Source of the DNA: CAYLPJ01 sp964385465
GTDB lineage: Bacteria; Planctomycetota; Phycisphaerae; SM23-33
NCBI GenBank assembly: GCA_964385465.1
Contig: CAYLPJ010000011.1
Span: 1-64,000 of the forward strand
Reading direction: 5' to 3'
Length of the DNA: 64,000 nucleotides
Shown one piece after another: positions 17,487 to 25,337 of the stretch. The notes under the pieces are model-generated. The model had not been told where the DNA came from, did not search any database, and was given only the letters and a program-made list of their open reading frames with translations. Every line of letters starts with the position of its first letter. Position 1 is the stretch's first letter. The translations under genes and the position numbers were made by a program.

Positions 17487-17789
17487 ATGGGCAAGAAGAA
17501 GGCGCAGGGCGTGTGGGCGAAGGTCGGGGCGTTGGGGGCGGTGGTGGTGGTCTTTGCGCTCGTCGGGGGCGTGTTGGGGTACATGACGATGGTGGGCGTC
17601 TGGGACTATATCCTGGCCGGGACTACCGGCATGTCGGTCGGCGGACCGGACGACCTGGGCTACGGGCGGGCGGGCCGGCCGGTGTCGCGGCCGGAGCACA
17701 AACGTCGCACGGCCGCCGGGTTTCTGATCGGCTGCGTCGTGGGCGCGGCAGCGGGTGCGGCGGTGTTCTACAAGCTCAGCAAGGGGTGA
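17487..17789 (+). CDS. Small two-helix membrane protein
   Basis: A 100-residue protein of no recognised family, with GGGAGGT six bases before the ATG. Two transmembrane segments are visible: about 12-33 (VGALGAVVVVFALVGGVLGY) and 76-94 (AAGFLIGCVVGAAAGAAVF), the second glycine/alanine rich. The ends are basic, suggesting both face the cytoplasm. It lies downstream of the large secreted protein and could be co-transcribed with it. Confidence 0.72.
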   Translation: MGKKKAQGVWAKVGALGAVVVVFALVGGVLGYMTMVGVWDYILAGTTGMSVGGPDDLGYGRAGRPVSRPEHKRRTAAGFLIGCVVGAAAGAAVFYKLSKG

Positions 17790-17816
17790 GGGGCCTCCCG
17801 GGGCATGGATGAGTAG

Positions 17817-20800
17817 CTACCGCACTCGCCTCGCGCGACCGAGGGCGTCCAGATCTACCGAATCGAGGGCGAGCAGGTCGACAGCGGCGCGGTTCGAACG
17901 TCCGCCGCGTGAAGCCGATCCGGCCTCGGTCGGCGTCGCTGCGCCGTCGGGCCCACGCCGCGGCCGGGCTTCGGACCGGGACGCCTCCGGCTCGGCTTGA
18001 TCGCGTGGACGAATCGCCGGCGCGACATCGAGTGCGCCGACCGGGGCGTCGTCCTCCCCGCCCCGGCGCCGGGGCATCCGCGGCGCGGGGGTCTCCCGTG
18101 TCGGGATGTCCGCGGCGTCACCCTCCGATGCCGCGGCGGGGGCGGCCGGCTCGGGCAACGCGTCGGCCGTCGGGCTGTCGACCGCCGGCGCGTCGGCCGT
18201 CGCCATCGGCGAGGCCGAGCCGAGCGGCGTTGGCGCGGCGGCGGGCTGCGCTGTCGGCGCGGCCGGTGCGGCCTCGGGGGTGGTGAACATGGGCAGGCTT
18301 TGCCCGAGGTTGCTTCGGACGGCGAGGGTGTCGGCGCAGTCGACCCGGCCGTCGCGGTCGAAATCGGCGGGGTGGTCGGCGGAATCCTCGCCGAAAGCCC
18401 GCTTGAGGGCGATGTAGTCCCAGAAGCTCACGGCCGCGTCTCCGTCGGCGTCTCCGGGCAGCGAGCCGAAGTAGAACACGTCGCCGGCGGGCAGGCCCAG
18501 CCGGCCGCCAGCGGGATCGCTCAGGACCGTCACCTCGAGCCACGCGGCCTCGACCGCCCCGTCGGCGAAGGTCAGCGTGATGCGGTCGCTGCCGTCGGTG
18601 CCTGCGCCGGGCCGAACGGTGACGCTTTGAGGCGCCGGCCCGGCCTGCCAGGCCGACGGATCCTCGCCGGCGCCGACGCGGAACTCGAAGTCGCCGGCAT
18701 CGGGCGCGCCGGCGAGGCCGCGGACGTCGATCATTACGCCCGTGAGGCCGCGGGAGTAGCTGACATAGCTGTCGAAGGTCGCGGCCTCGCCGGGGAGCAG
18801 GGCCCGCTTGCCGGCGGCAATGGCGTGGTCGTCGGCGTCGTTGGCGGCCGGGTCCCCGCCGTCGAGGTCGCTGCCGTTGTAGAACACGTGGCGGTCGACG
18901 ACCTCGGCCTCGGCGGTCCCGCCGGTGGTATCGGCGTCGCGGACGAGCCGGACGAAATTGAACACGCGTCGCACGTCGCCCTGCGGCCCGTTGCCGGCGT
19001 CGGGATAGTCGGCGGGGTCGCCGGTCTTGGGGTCGCTGCGCTGGCAGCCGGCGCCGTGGACGTCCTCGATCGTCGTGCCGTCCATCGTCCCCATCCCCCG
19101 GCCGAAGGCAACGTACGCGGCGTTGCCGGCCGAGCCGCCGGCCCGGATGTGCGTCGTGCCCGTCCAGTAGAAGCCGTAGTCCGCCTCGCCGGCGAGGTTG
19201 GTGATCCCGGTGGCGTCGAAGAGCGGGTCGATGGCCGCCGAGGTCGTGGTGTCCGGCGAGCGCGAGTAGTCCACGATGCTCTGGAGTTCCTTGGCATTGG
19301 GCAGGCGCCAGTCGCTGTAGCCGAGGTACCCGGCGTCGTTCATCTGCCGGGCGTATGCGAGGGCGTCCTCCCAGTCCATCCCCGCGCCGCTGTCGGCTTG
19401 CGACCACATCAGCGCGGTGGCGTTGTCGGTGATCGTGCCGTCGCCGTTGTCGGCGAACTCGTTCTCGCCGTAGGCCTCGTTGCCCCGGCAGAAGCGGACG
19501 TAGTAGGTCTTGTCGGCCCCGCCGGGCCCACCGGCGGCGGGATAGCCCTTGATCCGCCCGTCGGCGAAGTTCACGCCGAACATCGCCTGCGTGCCCCCCA
19601 TCACCGTCGAGACGTACAGCGTGCTCGTCGCCCACTGGGAATCGATGATCCGCTCGCCGGCGCCGGTGTCGCCGTAGGCGAACTGGAAGACGTCGGCGTC
19701 CAGGAACGGCACGAGCCCGTCGTCGTCGGAAGCCATCGGGTCCGGGTCGGTCCCGCGGAAGTCGATCACCGAGTACAGTTCCTTGATCGACGGCAGCCGC
19801 CAGTCATTGAAGCCGCCGTAGCCCGCGGCGTTCAGCGTGTCCACGTAGGCGACCGCCTCGGCGTAGGTGAGCTTGTCGGCGGCGTCCAACCCGCCGTCGC
19901 CGTCCCAGTCGGCCTCCCGCGTCCACGCCAGGCCGGTGACGTTGTCCACCACCGTCAGCCCGTCAGCCGAGACGGTGTAGCTCGGCTGGTACCCGTCGAA
20001 CTGCGCATCCTGCCCGTAAAACGCCTCGCCCGCGTCCGGTGCGGCGATCTCGCCGCCGGTGTCGTAGAACGCCGACTGCCCCGTGTCCACGATCGCATAG
20101 GCGACGTCCACCTCGACCTCGTCGTCCAACTCCGTGCCGTCGAAGCCCGCGTACGCCCTGCCGTAGCGGCGGGCCTGGAACATCCCGGCCGAGTGATCGT
20201 GCTCCCAGACCGTCTGCCCGTCGGCATCGACCTCGAAGATGCGCCCGTCCACGCCGTCGCAGATCAGCGTATTGCCGTTGGGCAGCCGCTGAGCGCCGGA
20301 GACGTGGTCGGCGTAGAAGTCCGAGGGCGTCTCGGCCGTGTAGCGCCACGCCGGCTGCTCGGGCCCGTACGACCCGGACGGATCGAGCGTGTAGGCTCCG
20401 GATGCGTCGACCGGCGGGGCGATCTCATCGACCGACGAGTACGCCTCGCCGGGCATGCCCTGGCCGTTGTTGAAGACCAGCACGTTGCCCTCCCCCGGCG
20501 AGCCGGCGGGGATCCACTGCGCGTCGTGCTGGCCGAAGAAGACCTGCTCGTCGGGAGTGCCCGCGTCGTAGGCCTGCGGGTTGCCCCAGCGGTAGAGCAG
20601 GTCGCCGCCGGCGCCGCTGTCCCCGCCGGAGTGCCCGGCCGCCTCGGCGGTGGTCGTGCTGTGGTCGATCACCCAGACCTCCCCGAAGCTGCGGACGCTG
20701 AGGAGGACCTGGTCCAGCGCGGCGTTGTAGTGGATCGCGTTGACGTGCATCCAGTCGGCCCCGGCCCGGCCGGCGACGTAGTTGACGTCGATCAGCTCCG

Positions 20801-21806
20801 GGTGGTCGGCCACGACGCCGTAGTTGGCCTGCGTCGGGTCGTGGTCCTGGACGAGGTGGTCCCACGCGTGCCATTCCCACACGACCTCGCCGCCGGTCGG
20901 CCCGGTGGGCCGGACCTCCAGGATGCTGTCCGGCCAGAGCTCCCCGTCGGCCAGCAGGCCGGGGTCCCGCCCCGCGGCGAGCGCCTCGTCGGCGGTCCGC
21001 AGTTCCCATGCGATCATCAGTACATTGCCGTTGGGCAGCATCTCGACGTCATGGTGCGACAACCGGGTGTCGCTGGAGCACGTGTACTCCCACACGACGT
21101 TGCCTTCCCAGTCGAGCTGCTGGATGACGCCGCCGGCCCCGCCGACGTCGAACTGCGGATTGCCCACGTTGCCCGCGCGAAGCAGCGTGCCCTCCCCGGT
21201 CAGATGCGCCGCCATCCCCGGCCGGTAGTCGCTCGCCCAGGAATGCACCACCTCCCCGTCGAGGTCCACCAGGTAGGTCGTGGTGTCGTTCAGCGGGGCG
21301 AACAGCGTATAGCCGTCGTAGGGCTCGCCGACGACGACCGGAGCCTCGCCGGCGATCTCGAAGGCGTCGGCGATCGTGTACGTCAGCTCGCCCTGCGGGG
21401 TGGGAAAGACGACGCCAACCTCCTCGACGCCGCTGACGGCGTCGCCGGGAATATCGAACGCGGCCGTGACGGTCTGGCCATCGCGCGAAATGCTCGTGCC
21501 ATCGAGGCTGCCGATCCGCACGGCCGTGGGCTGGATGTGCGACGGCGGCAGCGGGGGCGAGGCGTCGGGGTCGAGGGTCACGGTGACCACGACGGTGTCG
21601 CCCGCCGAGGCGGACGAAGGCGAGACGGAGAGGATCGCCTCGGCGGCGGGCGGCGGGACGTCCTCGGCGACGGTGGCGCCTTGCTGTACGGCCGTGCCGA
21701 ACGTCGTCGGGGGCAGGGGCTGAAGCTCGGTTGCGCCGCTGAGCAGCAGCCTGGGCTCGAGGGTCTCCATGCCCGCGAAGGTGGTCGGTGTCGCGTAGGC
21801 CTTCAT
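17817..21806 (-). CDS. LEPR-XLL secreted multidomain protein: arylsulfotransferase-like, two DUF1566 and dockerin-like regions
   Basis: A 1,329-residue protein with a strong site (AGGAGGA) before ATG 21806. The N-terminus carries METLEPRLLLSG (residues 13-24), the planctomycete LEPR-XLL motif thought to mark a secretion or sorting class. A beta domain (about 55-150) leads into an arylsulfate sulfotransferase-like propeller (about 160-570) with LSHHDVEMLPNGN and LPNGNTLICDG repeats. Two Lcl-type DUF1566 units follow (about 605-780 and 782-955), each with a DWRLP motif. Near 1112-1170 an EF-hand pair (GDADGDAAVSFWDY and DFDRDGRVDCADT) resembles a dockerin. The C-terminal 130 residues are low-complexity and basic. 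A surface role in sulfated glycan or aromatic sulfate handling is possible; catalysis is not established. Confidence 0.85.
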   Translation of the reverse strand: MKAYATPTTFAGMETLEPRLLLSGATELQPLPPTTFGTAVQQGATVAEDVPPPAAEAILSVSPSSASAGDTVVVTVTLDPDASPPLPPSHIQPTAVRIGSLDGTSISRDGQTVTAAFDIPGDAVSGVEEVGVVFPTPQGELTYTIADAFEIAGEAPVVVGEPYDGYTLFAPLNDTTTYLVDLDGEVVHSWASDYRPGMAAHLTGEGTLLRAGNVGNPQFDVGGAGGVIQQLDWEGNVVWEYTCSSDTRLSHHDVEMLPNGNVLMIAWELRTADEALAAGRDPGLLADGELWPDSILEVRPTGPTGGEVVWEWHAWDHLVQDHDPTQANYGVVADHPELIDVNYVAGRAGADWMHVNAIHYNAALDQVLLSVRSFGEVWVIDHSTTTAEAAGHSGGDSGAGGDLLYRWGNPQAYDAGTPDEQVFFGQHDAQWIPAGSPGEGNVLVFNNGQGMPGEAYSSVDEIAPPVDASGAYTLDPSGSYGPEQPAWRYTAETPSDFYADHVSGAQRLPNGNTLICDGVDGRIFEVDADGQTVWEHDHSAGMFQARRYGRAYAGFDGTELDDEVEVDVAYAIVDTGQSAFYDTGGEIAAPDAGEAFYGQDAQFDGYQPSYTVSADGLTVVDNVTGLAWTREADWDGDGGLDAADKLTYAEAVAYVDTLNAAGYGGFNDWRLPSIKELYSVIDFRGTDPDPMASDDDGLVPFLDADVFQFAYGDTGAGERIIDSQWATSTLYVSTVMGGTQAMFGVNFADGRIKGYPAAGGPGGADKTYYVRFCRGNEAYGENEFADNGDGTITDNATALMWSQADSGAGMDWEDALAYARQMNDAGYLGYSDWRLPNAKELQSIVDYSRSPDTTTSAAIDPLFDATGITNLAGEADYGFYWTGTTHIRAGGSAGNAAYVAFGRGMGTMDGTTIEDVHGAGCQRSDPKTGDPADYPDAGNGPQGDVRRVFNFVRLVRDADTTGGTAEAEVVDRHVFYNGSDLDGGDPAANDADDHAIAAGKRALLPGEAATFDSYVSYSRGLTGVMIDVRGLAGAPDAGDFEFRVGAGEDPSAWQAGPAPQSVTVRPGAGTDGSDRITLTFADGAVEAAWLEVTVLSDPAGGRLGLPAGDVFYFGSLPGDADGDAAVSFWDYIALKRAFGEDSADHPADFDRDGRVDCADTLAVRSNLGQSLPMFTTPEAAPAAPTAQPAAAPTPLGSASPMATADAPAVDSPTADALPEPAAPAAASEGDAADIPTRETPAPRMPRRRGGEDDAPVGALDVAPAIRPRDQAEPEASRSEARPRRGPDGAATPTEAGSASRGGRSNRAAVDLLALDSVDLDALGRARRVR

Positions 21807-21859
21807 GGTTGCGTCCTCCTGCTTCCGGCAGCCTGGCCGCCTGGGGTCCGATTCGCCGT

Positions 21860-21900
21860 TTCGCCCCTACCAACGGACCGGGCGGCGGGAACCTGCGGAG
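21860..21900 (-). repeat. 41-bp conserved upstream element, copy A
   Basis: Matches 23998-24038 at 34 of 41 positions with no gaps. Two blocks are nearly or fully invariant, TTCGCCCCTWCCAACG and GGAACCTGCGGAG (plus-strand reading), at identical spacing. Copy A lies 54 bases upstream of the LEPR gene start, in the same orientation relative to the downstream gene as copy B. A shared regulatory site or a structured 5' leader is possible. Confidence 0.6.
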
Positions 21901-22015
21901 GAATTGGAGAAATGGCTGCAAATGCCGGCTTGGCCGCATGGCGGGATGCATGTGGAATGCGACAGAGAGGCGGCAGCGGGTTCTGCCGCGGGCGACCTCT
22001 CGCGGCAACCGGGCC

Positions 22016-22585
22016 TCACGGTGCCTTCAGGTCGGCCAGCGTCTCCCGAAGGCGGGCGTAGGCGCGGACGAGGAGGCTCTCGACGGCCGAGCGGCTCCAG
22101 CCCGTCGCCGCGGCGATCTCCTCGTGGGCGAGCTGCTGGTAGCGGTGCAGCACCAGGGCCGTCCGCTGACGCTCGGGCAAGGCGTCCACCGCGCGGCGGA
22201 CGCGGGCGACCGTCTCGGCGCGCTCCATCGGGTCCCCGCCTTCCGCCGCGGCCGGGCGGGCGCCGACGACCTCCAGCGACACCGGCCGACGCTTCGCGCG
22301 GCGCATGCGATCGCGGCAGAGGTTCACCGCGATCCGCGACAGCCAGCCTTTGAACCGCCCCCTCGCCCGGTACCGCCCGGCCGCGCGGTGGACGCGGAGG
22401 AACACCTCCTGGGCAACGTCGTCGGCGGCGTGAGGGTCGCGAAGCATGTGCCACGCCAGCCGCCTGACGCCGTCCTGGTGGCGCTCGACGAGCGCGCGCA
22501 GCGCCGCCGCCCGCCCGGCGGCGACCTGGCGGATCAGTTCCTCGTCCGACGGCTGGCAGTCGGGTTGCACGACGTCGTCACTCAC
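22016..22585 (-). CDS. ECF-type RNA polymerase sigma factor
   Basis: A 189-residue sigma-70 family protein. Region 2 (about 22-90) contains DDVAQEVFLRVHRA and FKGWLSRIAVNLCRDRMRR. Region 4 (about 130-182) contains LPERQRTALVLHRYQ and a helix-turn-helix, AHEEIAAATGWSRSAVESLL. The start is GTG at 22585. The ECF class controls envelope or stress regulons. An anti-sigma-like gene and a CpxP-like gene lie just upstream on the same strand and may form its sensing arm, although a 208-bp gap separates them. Confidence 0.92.
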   Translation of the reverse strand: MSDDVVQPDCQPSDEELIRQVAAGRAAALRALVERHQDGVRRLAWHMLRDPHAADDVAQEVFLRVHRAAGRYRARGRFKGWLSRIAVNLCRDRMRRAKRRPVSLEVVGARPAAAEGGDPMERAETVARVRRAVDALPERQRTALVLHRYQQLAHEEIAAATGWSRSAVESLLVRAYARLRETLADLKAP

Positions 22586-22706
22586 AAGCCGGGGCCGCCC
22601 CCGGCCGACGGGGCGGCACTGGGATGCGGATCGCTAAGCGGTCTCAAACAAGTTCGTTGCGGTTCCTGCGCCGGACGCGGCTCGTCCGGCAAGGCGGCCG
22701 AAGCAG

Positions 22707-22724
22707 GCGATGCCGTAGCATCGC
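22707..22724. other. Perfect 7-bp hairpin between the CpxP-like gene and the sigma gene
   Basis: GCGATGC and GCATCGC enclose a CGTA loop inside the 208-bp gap 22586-22793. It may attenuate or terminate transcription of the upstream pair before the sigma gene. No T tract is present. Confidence 0.35.
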
Positions 22725-22793
22725 CGATGCAGGCCAACGCGGCCGGGCGAGCCGGGGACCAGCAGGAACGCAACATGACTTATCTGGGGCCGC

Positions 22794-23435
22794 TCAGGGC
22801 CGCGGCGGCGGGAGACGGTCCTCCCCGGCCCCACCGTGACCGCCCCCGGGGCCGTCGTGCGGGCCGTGAGGCGGACGATGGTGCGGCGGATGCGGCGGCC
22901 GAACACGTTCGCCGCCCTTCCGCCCGCCCTGGGGATGCGTGCCCGTCCCGCCGGGGCCCTGGCCGCCCGGCCTCTCGCCCTGGTCCTTGCGGAGCTGCCG
23001 GCTGAGCAGGTGCAGGAGCCGCCCGCGCTGGTCGCGCGTCAGATGAGCGCGGATGGCCAGCACGTACTTCGCCACGCGGCGGTGCATGGCCAGGTGGGCG
23101 GCGGCGAGGGCCTCGAACTGCTCGGCCAAGGCCGCCTCGCTCGCGTCGGCGGACTCCATCAGCGAGGCCAGGCGGAGCTGGTGGATGCGGATCTCGCGGT
23201 CCAGCCGGCGGATGTCCAGGTGGAAGTCCGGGTCCTCGGCGGCGATGGCGGCCATCTGCTCGTCGGTCAGCTCCAGCCAGCGGCCCAGGCGGCGTATCTG
23301 GGGGCTCGGGGCGTGGGCGCTGGTCGCCGCCGGTTTGCCGGACGGCCCGCCCAGGGCGGTCGTCGCGACGTAGGCGCCTGCCCCAACGAGCGCCACGGCC
23401 AGCAGCAGCAGGAGATTGCGTCGCGGCGTGGTCAT
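22794..23435 (-). CDS. CpxP/Spy-like membrane-anchored protein with His-rich tail
   Basis: The ATG at 23435 overlaps the stop of the upstream gene (ATGA), so translation is probably coupled. The product is 213 residues. An N-terminal hydrophobic segment (about 7-28) is followed by a helical domain with two LTxxQ-type motifs (LTDEQ and LTRDQ), the hallmark of the CpxP/Spy/ZraP periplasmic stress and metal-sensing family. The C-terminal 50 residues are rich in His, Pro and Gly (for example PPHPPHHRPPHGPHDG), which suggests metal binding. It probably senses envelope or metal stress and works with the coupled anti-sigma-like protein. Confidence 0.75.
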   Translation of the reverse strand: MTTPRRNLLLLLAVALVGAGAYVATTALGGPSGKPAATSAHAPSPQIRRLGRWLELTDEQMAAIAAEDPDFHLDIRRLDREIRIHQLRLASLMESADASEAALAEQFEALAAAHLAMHRRVAKYVLAIRAHLTRDQRGRLLHLLSRQLRKDQGERPGGQGPGGTGTHPQGGRKGGERVRPPHPPHHRPPHGPHDGPGGGHGGAGEDRLPPPRP

Positions 23436-23887
23436 TGCGTGTTCCCTTCGTCCTCGTCTCGACCGCTGAGAAGGTCCTGTGCAAAGGCGTAGACGCCGGT
23501 CGTGCCGAATGCGTCCAGATGAAGGTCGTCGGCGACGGTCGAGGCGGTCACCGGCTCGGGGTCGGGCTCGGAAGGCGTGATGCGCAGGTGGACGCGCCCG
23601 GCGACGTGCCCGCCCACGGCGGCCAGGACGATCGCCGCGGCCGCCCGCGCCCACCACGGCAGGTGCGCCCGGCGGGCCTGCTCGGCGGCGGCCACGTGCG
23701 GGTACAGGTCGCGTCGGGGCAGCTCGACGTCGGCCTCGCCGAGCAGGTCCCAGATTTTCGCCAGTTCATCCAGCCGGCGCTGGAGCTGCGGCGAGCGGGC
23801 AAGCTCGGCCTCGATCTCGCACCGCCGGGCCTCGGTGCCGCGCCCGGCGAGGTAGTCGATCAGCTCGATGTCTCTCGGTTCCGCCAT
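23432..23887 (-). CDS. Anti-sigma-factor-like single-pass membrane protein
   Basis: 151 residues from ATG 23887; a GTG at 23896 is an alternative, but a GAGG site suits the ATG. The N-terminal IELIDYLAGRGTEARRCEIE stretch has the look of anti-sigma cytoplasmic domains, though the zinc-binding H-x3-C-x2-C motif is absent. A transmembrane helix lies near 77-96, leaving about 55 residues outside. It overlaps the CpxP-like gene by four bases. Holding the nearby ECF sigma factor inactive at the membrane is the likeliest role, inferred from layout. Confidence 0.6.
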   Translation of the reverse strand: MAEPRDIELIDYLAGRGTEARRCEIEAELARSPQLQRRLDELAKIWDLLGEADVELPRRDLYPHVAAAEQARRAHLPWWARAAAAIVLAAVGGHVAGRVHLRITPSEPDPEPVTASTVADDLHLDAFGTTGVYAFAQDLLSGRDEDEGNTQ

Positions 23888-23997
23888 CAGATGCACCTCG
23901 CACGGTCTTTCGGGCCGGCGCGACGAAGGCCGTATCGGCGTGGCGGCGGCATTCTACCGCCGGTCCCGATCGCAGGCCAAGGCGCGTATCCGCCGCG

Positions 23998-24038
23998 TTC
24001 GCCCCTTCCAACGCCGCCGGCGGGTGGAACCTGCGGAG
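23998..24038 (-). repeat. 41-bp conserved upstream element, copy B
   Basis: Partner of 21860-21900 (34 of 41 identical, same length). It lies 111 bases upstream of the anti-sigma-like gene start, within the 184-bp gap after arsG. Confidence 0.6.
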
Positions 24039-24071
24039 AAAGTCGGCGGATTCTCCGGCGGGCTCCGGAGG

Positions 24072-24764
24072 TCAGCCCAGCAGCGGCAGGCCGTAGATGT
24101 GCGTCAGGGTCAGGAAGATGCCGGCGGCGATGAGGATCACGCCGGTGGCGGTGCGGAGGACGCGCTCGACCTTGGTCAGCCGATCGAAGGCAGCGCCGAC
24201 GAGCTGCCCCGCGAAGGCGACGAGGAAGGCGAACGCCACCACCGGCAGGGCCGTGCCGATCCCGAACAGGCTGGGCATCAGCACCGGCGAGCCGTGGCGG
24301 GCGGCCAGGGGGATCAGTGCCCCGAAGAACAGCCCGGCCGAGACGGGGCAGAAGCTCAGCGCCAGCAGGAATCCCATGGCCAGGGCCCCCAGAGGCCCGG
24401 CGGCGGGGAGGCGCTGCCGTGCGGTCGTGCCGGCCAGGTTCAGCGACAGCGTCGAGCCCAGCAGGCCCAGCAGCATCATCCCGGCGAGGATCAGCACCGG
24501 CCCGAGGGCCAGCGCGACGTACCGTTGGAGGAACCGCGCCGCCTCCCCCGCCGCCAGCAGCCCCGCCACCAACAGGCCGCTGACCGCCAGGTAGCCTGCG
24601 GTCCGCCCGAGCGTGTAGAGCACGCCGCCCAGCAGCACCGCGGCCGGTCGCCCGACGCCGCGGGTGAGCACCGAGATGGCCGCCACGTTCCCCGCCAGCG
24701 TGCACGGGCCGATCGCCGTCAGCACCCCCAGCCACAGGGCCGCACCGAGTGTAAGCAGGCTCAT
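24072..24764 (-). CDS. arsG: ArsG-like CcdA/DsbD-fold membrane transporter
   Basis: A 230-residue inner-membrane protein with six predicted helices. Cys21 in AIGPCTLAG and Cys139 in LSFCPVSAG form the paired membrane cysteines of the CcdA/DsbD fold. Together with the overlapping ArsF-like thioredoxin-fold gene this matches the aromatic organoarsenical efflux pair ArsF-ArsG described from Shewanella. In that system ArsEFG confers resistance to trivalent methyl and aromatic arsenicals. The start overlaps arsF by four bases. General thiol-disulfide electron transfer across the membrane is the main alternative. Confidence 0.75.
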   Translation of the reverse strand: MSLLTLGAALWLGVLTAIGPCTLAGNVAAISVLTRGVGRPAAVLLGGVLYTLGRTAGYLAVSGLLVAGLLAAGEAARFLQRYVALALGPVLILAGMMLLGLLGSTLSLNLAGTTARQRLPAAGPLGALAMGFLLALSFCPVSAGLFFGALIPLAARHGSPVLMPSLFGIGTALPVVAFAFLVAFAGQLVGAAFDRLTKVERVLRTATGVILIAAGIFLTLTHIYGLPLLG

Positions 24765-25270
24765 CCGACCTCCTTCGCCGCCCCGGCTGCTTTGAGCATG
24801 GCCCCGACACGTTCGGCCACGCGGGCACGGGCGGCGGCGGGATCGTCGGCAAGCTGGTACAGCTCGTCGAGCAGTTCGTGGTGGACCTCACGTCCGTCCC
24901 GGTAGTGGACGAGCAGCACGCTGCTGGTGGCGACATCGTAGCGCGAGGCGAAGGCGTCGTTGGTCTCGATGTTGACGTCGCGCCAGACGACCCGCCCGGC
25001 CGCGAGCGGAGCGGCGAGGTCCTCGAACACGGCCTCTCTGGCGGCGGCCTCGATGGCGTTGCACGTCGCGCATCGCTGACTGACGTGCAGGTAGTGGACG
25101 ACCACCCTCTCGCCGGCAGGCGGCTCGCCCGCGGCCGGGGAGACACCGCCGCCCTCGCCGGCGAGGCGGTGCAGCGTCACCTCCCGCCCGATCGCATAGC
25201 CGATGCTCACCAGCACGAACCCGAGCAGCACGCCGGTGACGGCTTTTCTCAGCTTCAGCTTCCCGTTCAT
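24761..25270 (-). CDS. arsF: ArsF-like membrane-anchored thioredoxin-fold protein
   Basis: GGAGG eight bases upstream selects ATG 25270, giving 169 residues. One N-terminal membrane anchor (about 10-27) leads to a thioredoxin-like domain whose active-site pair is Cys67-x-x-Cys70 in SQRCATCNAIE. This is the pattern of ArsF-family proteins, once annotated as nitrophenyl compound nitroreductase subunits. It is translationally coupled to arsG, and the two probably form one redox and transport unit. No arsE, arsR or arsM is visible in the window. Confidence 0.75.
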   Translation of the reverse strand: MNGKLKLRKAVTGVLLGFVLVSIGYAIGREVTLHRLAGEGGGVSPAAGEPPAGERVVVHYLHVSQRCATCNAIEAAAREAVFEDLAAPLAAGRVVWRDVNIETNDAFASRYDVATSSVLLVHYRDGREVHHELLDELYQLADDPAAARARVAERVGAMLKAAGAAKEVG

Positions 25271-25337
25271 CCGCGGTCCTCCAGACCGATTCGGCGTTCC
25301 TGTCATCATACCGCGCCGGGGTCGTGTCGCGGCGGGC

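Noticed and set aside
12258..17699. A 1,813-codon open frame antisense to the giant secreted protein gene
   Set aside because: Only its last 364 codons (the radical SAM gene) have family motifs. The rest mirrors a gene with strong codon bias on the other strand, a common effect of very high GC.
17997..22061. A 1,354-codon plus-strand frame opposite the LEPR gene
   Set aside because: Low-complexity Gly/Val/Ala/Arg translation with no domain; the opposite strand carries clear domains and a strong ribosome site.
21884..22666. GGAACC motifs as ECF-type -35 boxes
   Set aside because: In the 41-bp elements the motif points away from the nearby genes. The copy upstream of the sigma gene (22661-22666, minus strand) has no convincing -10 partner.
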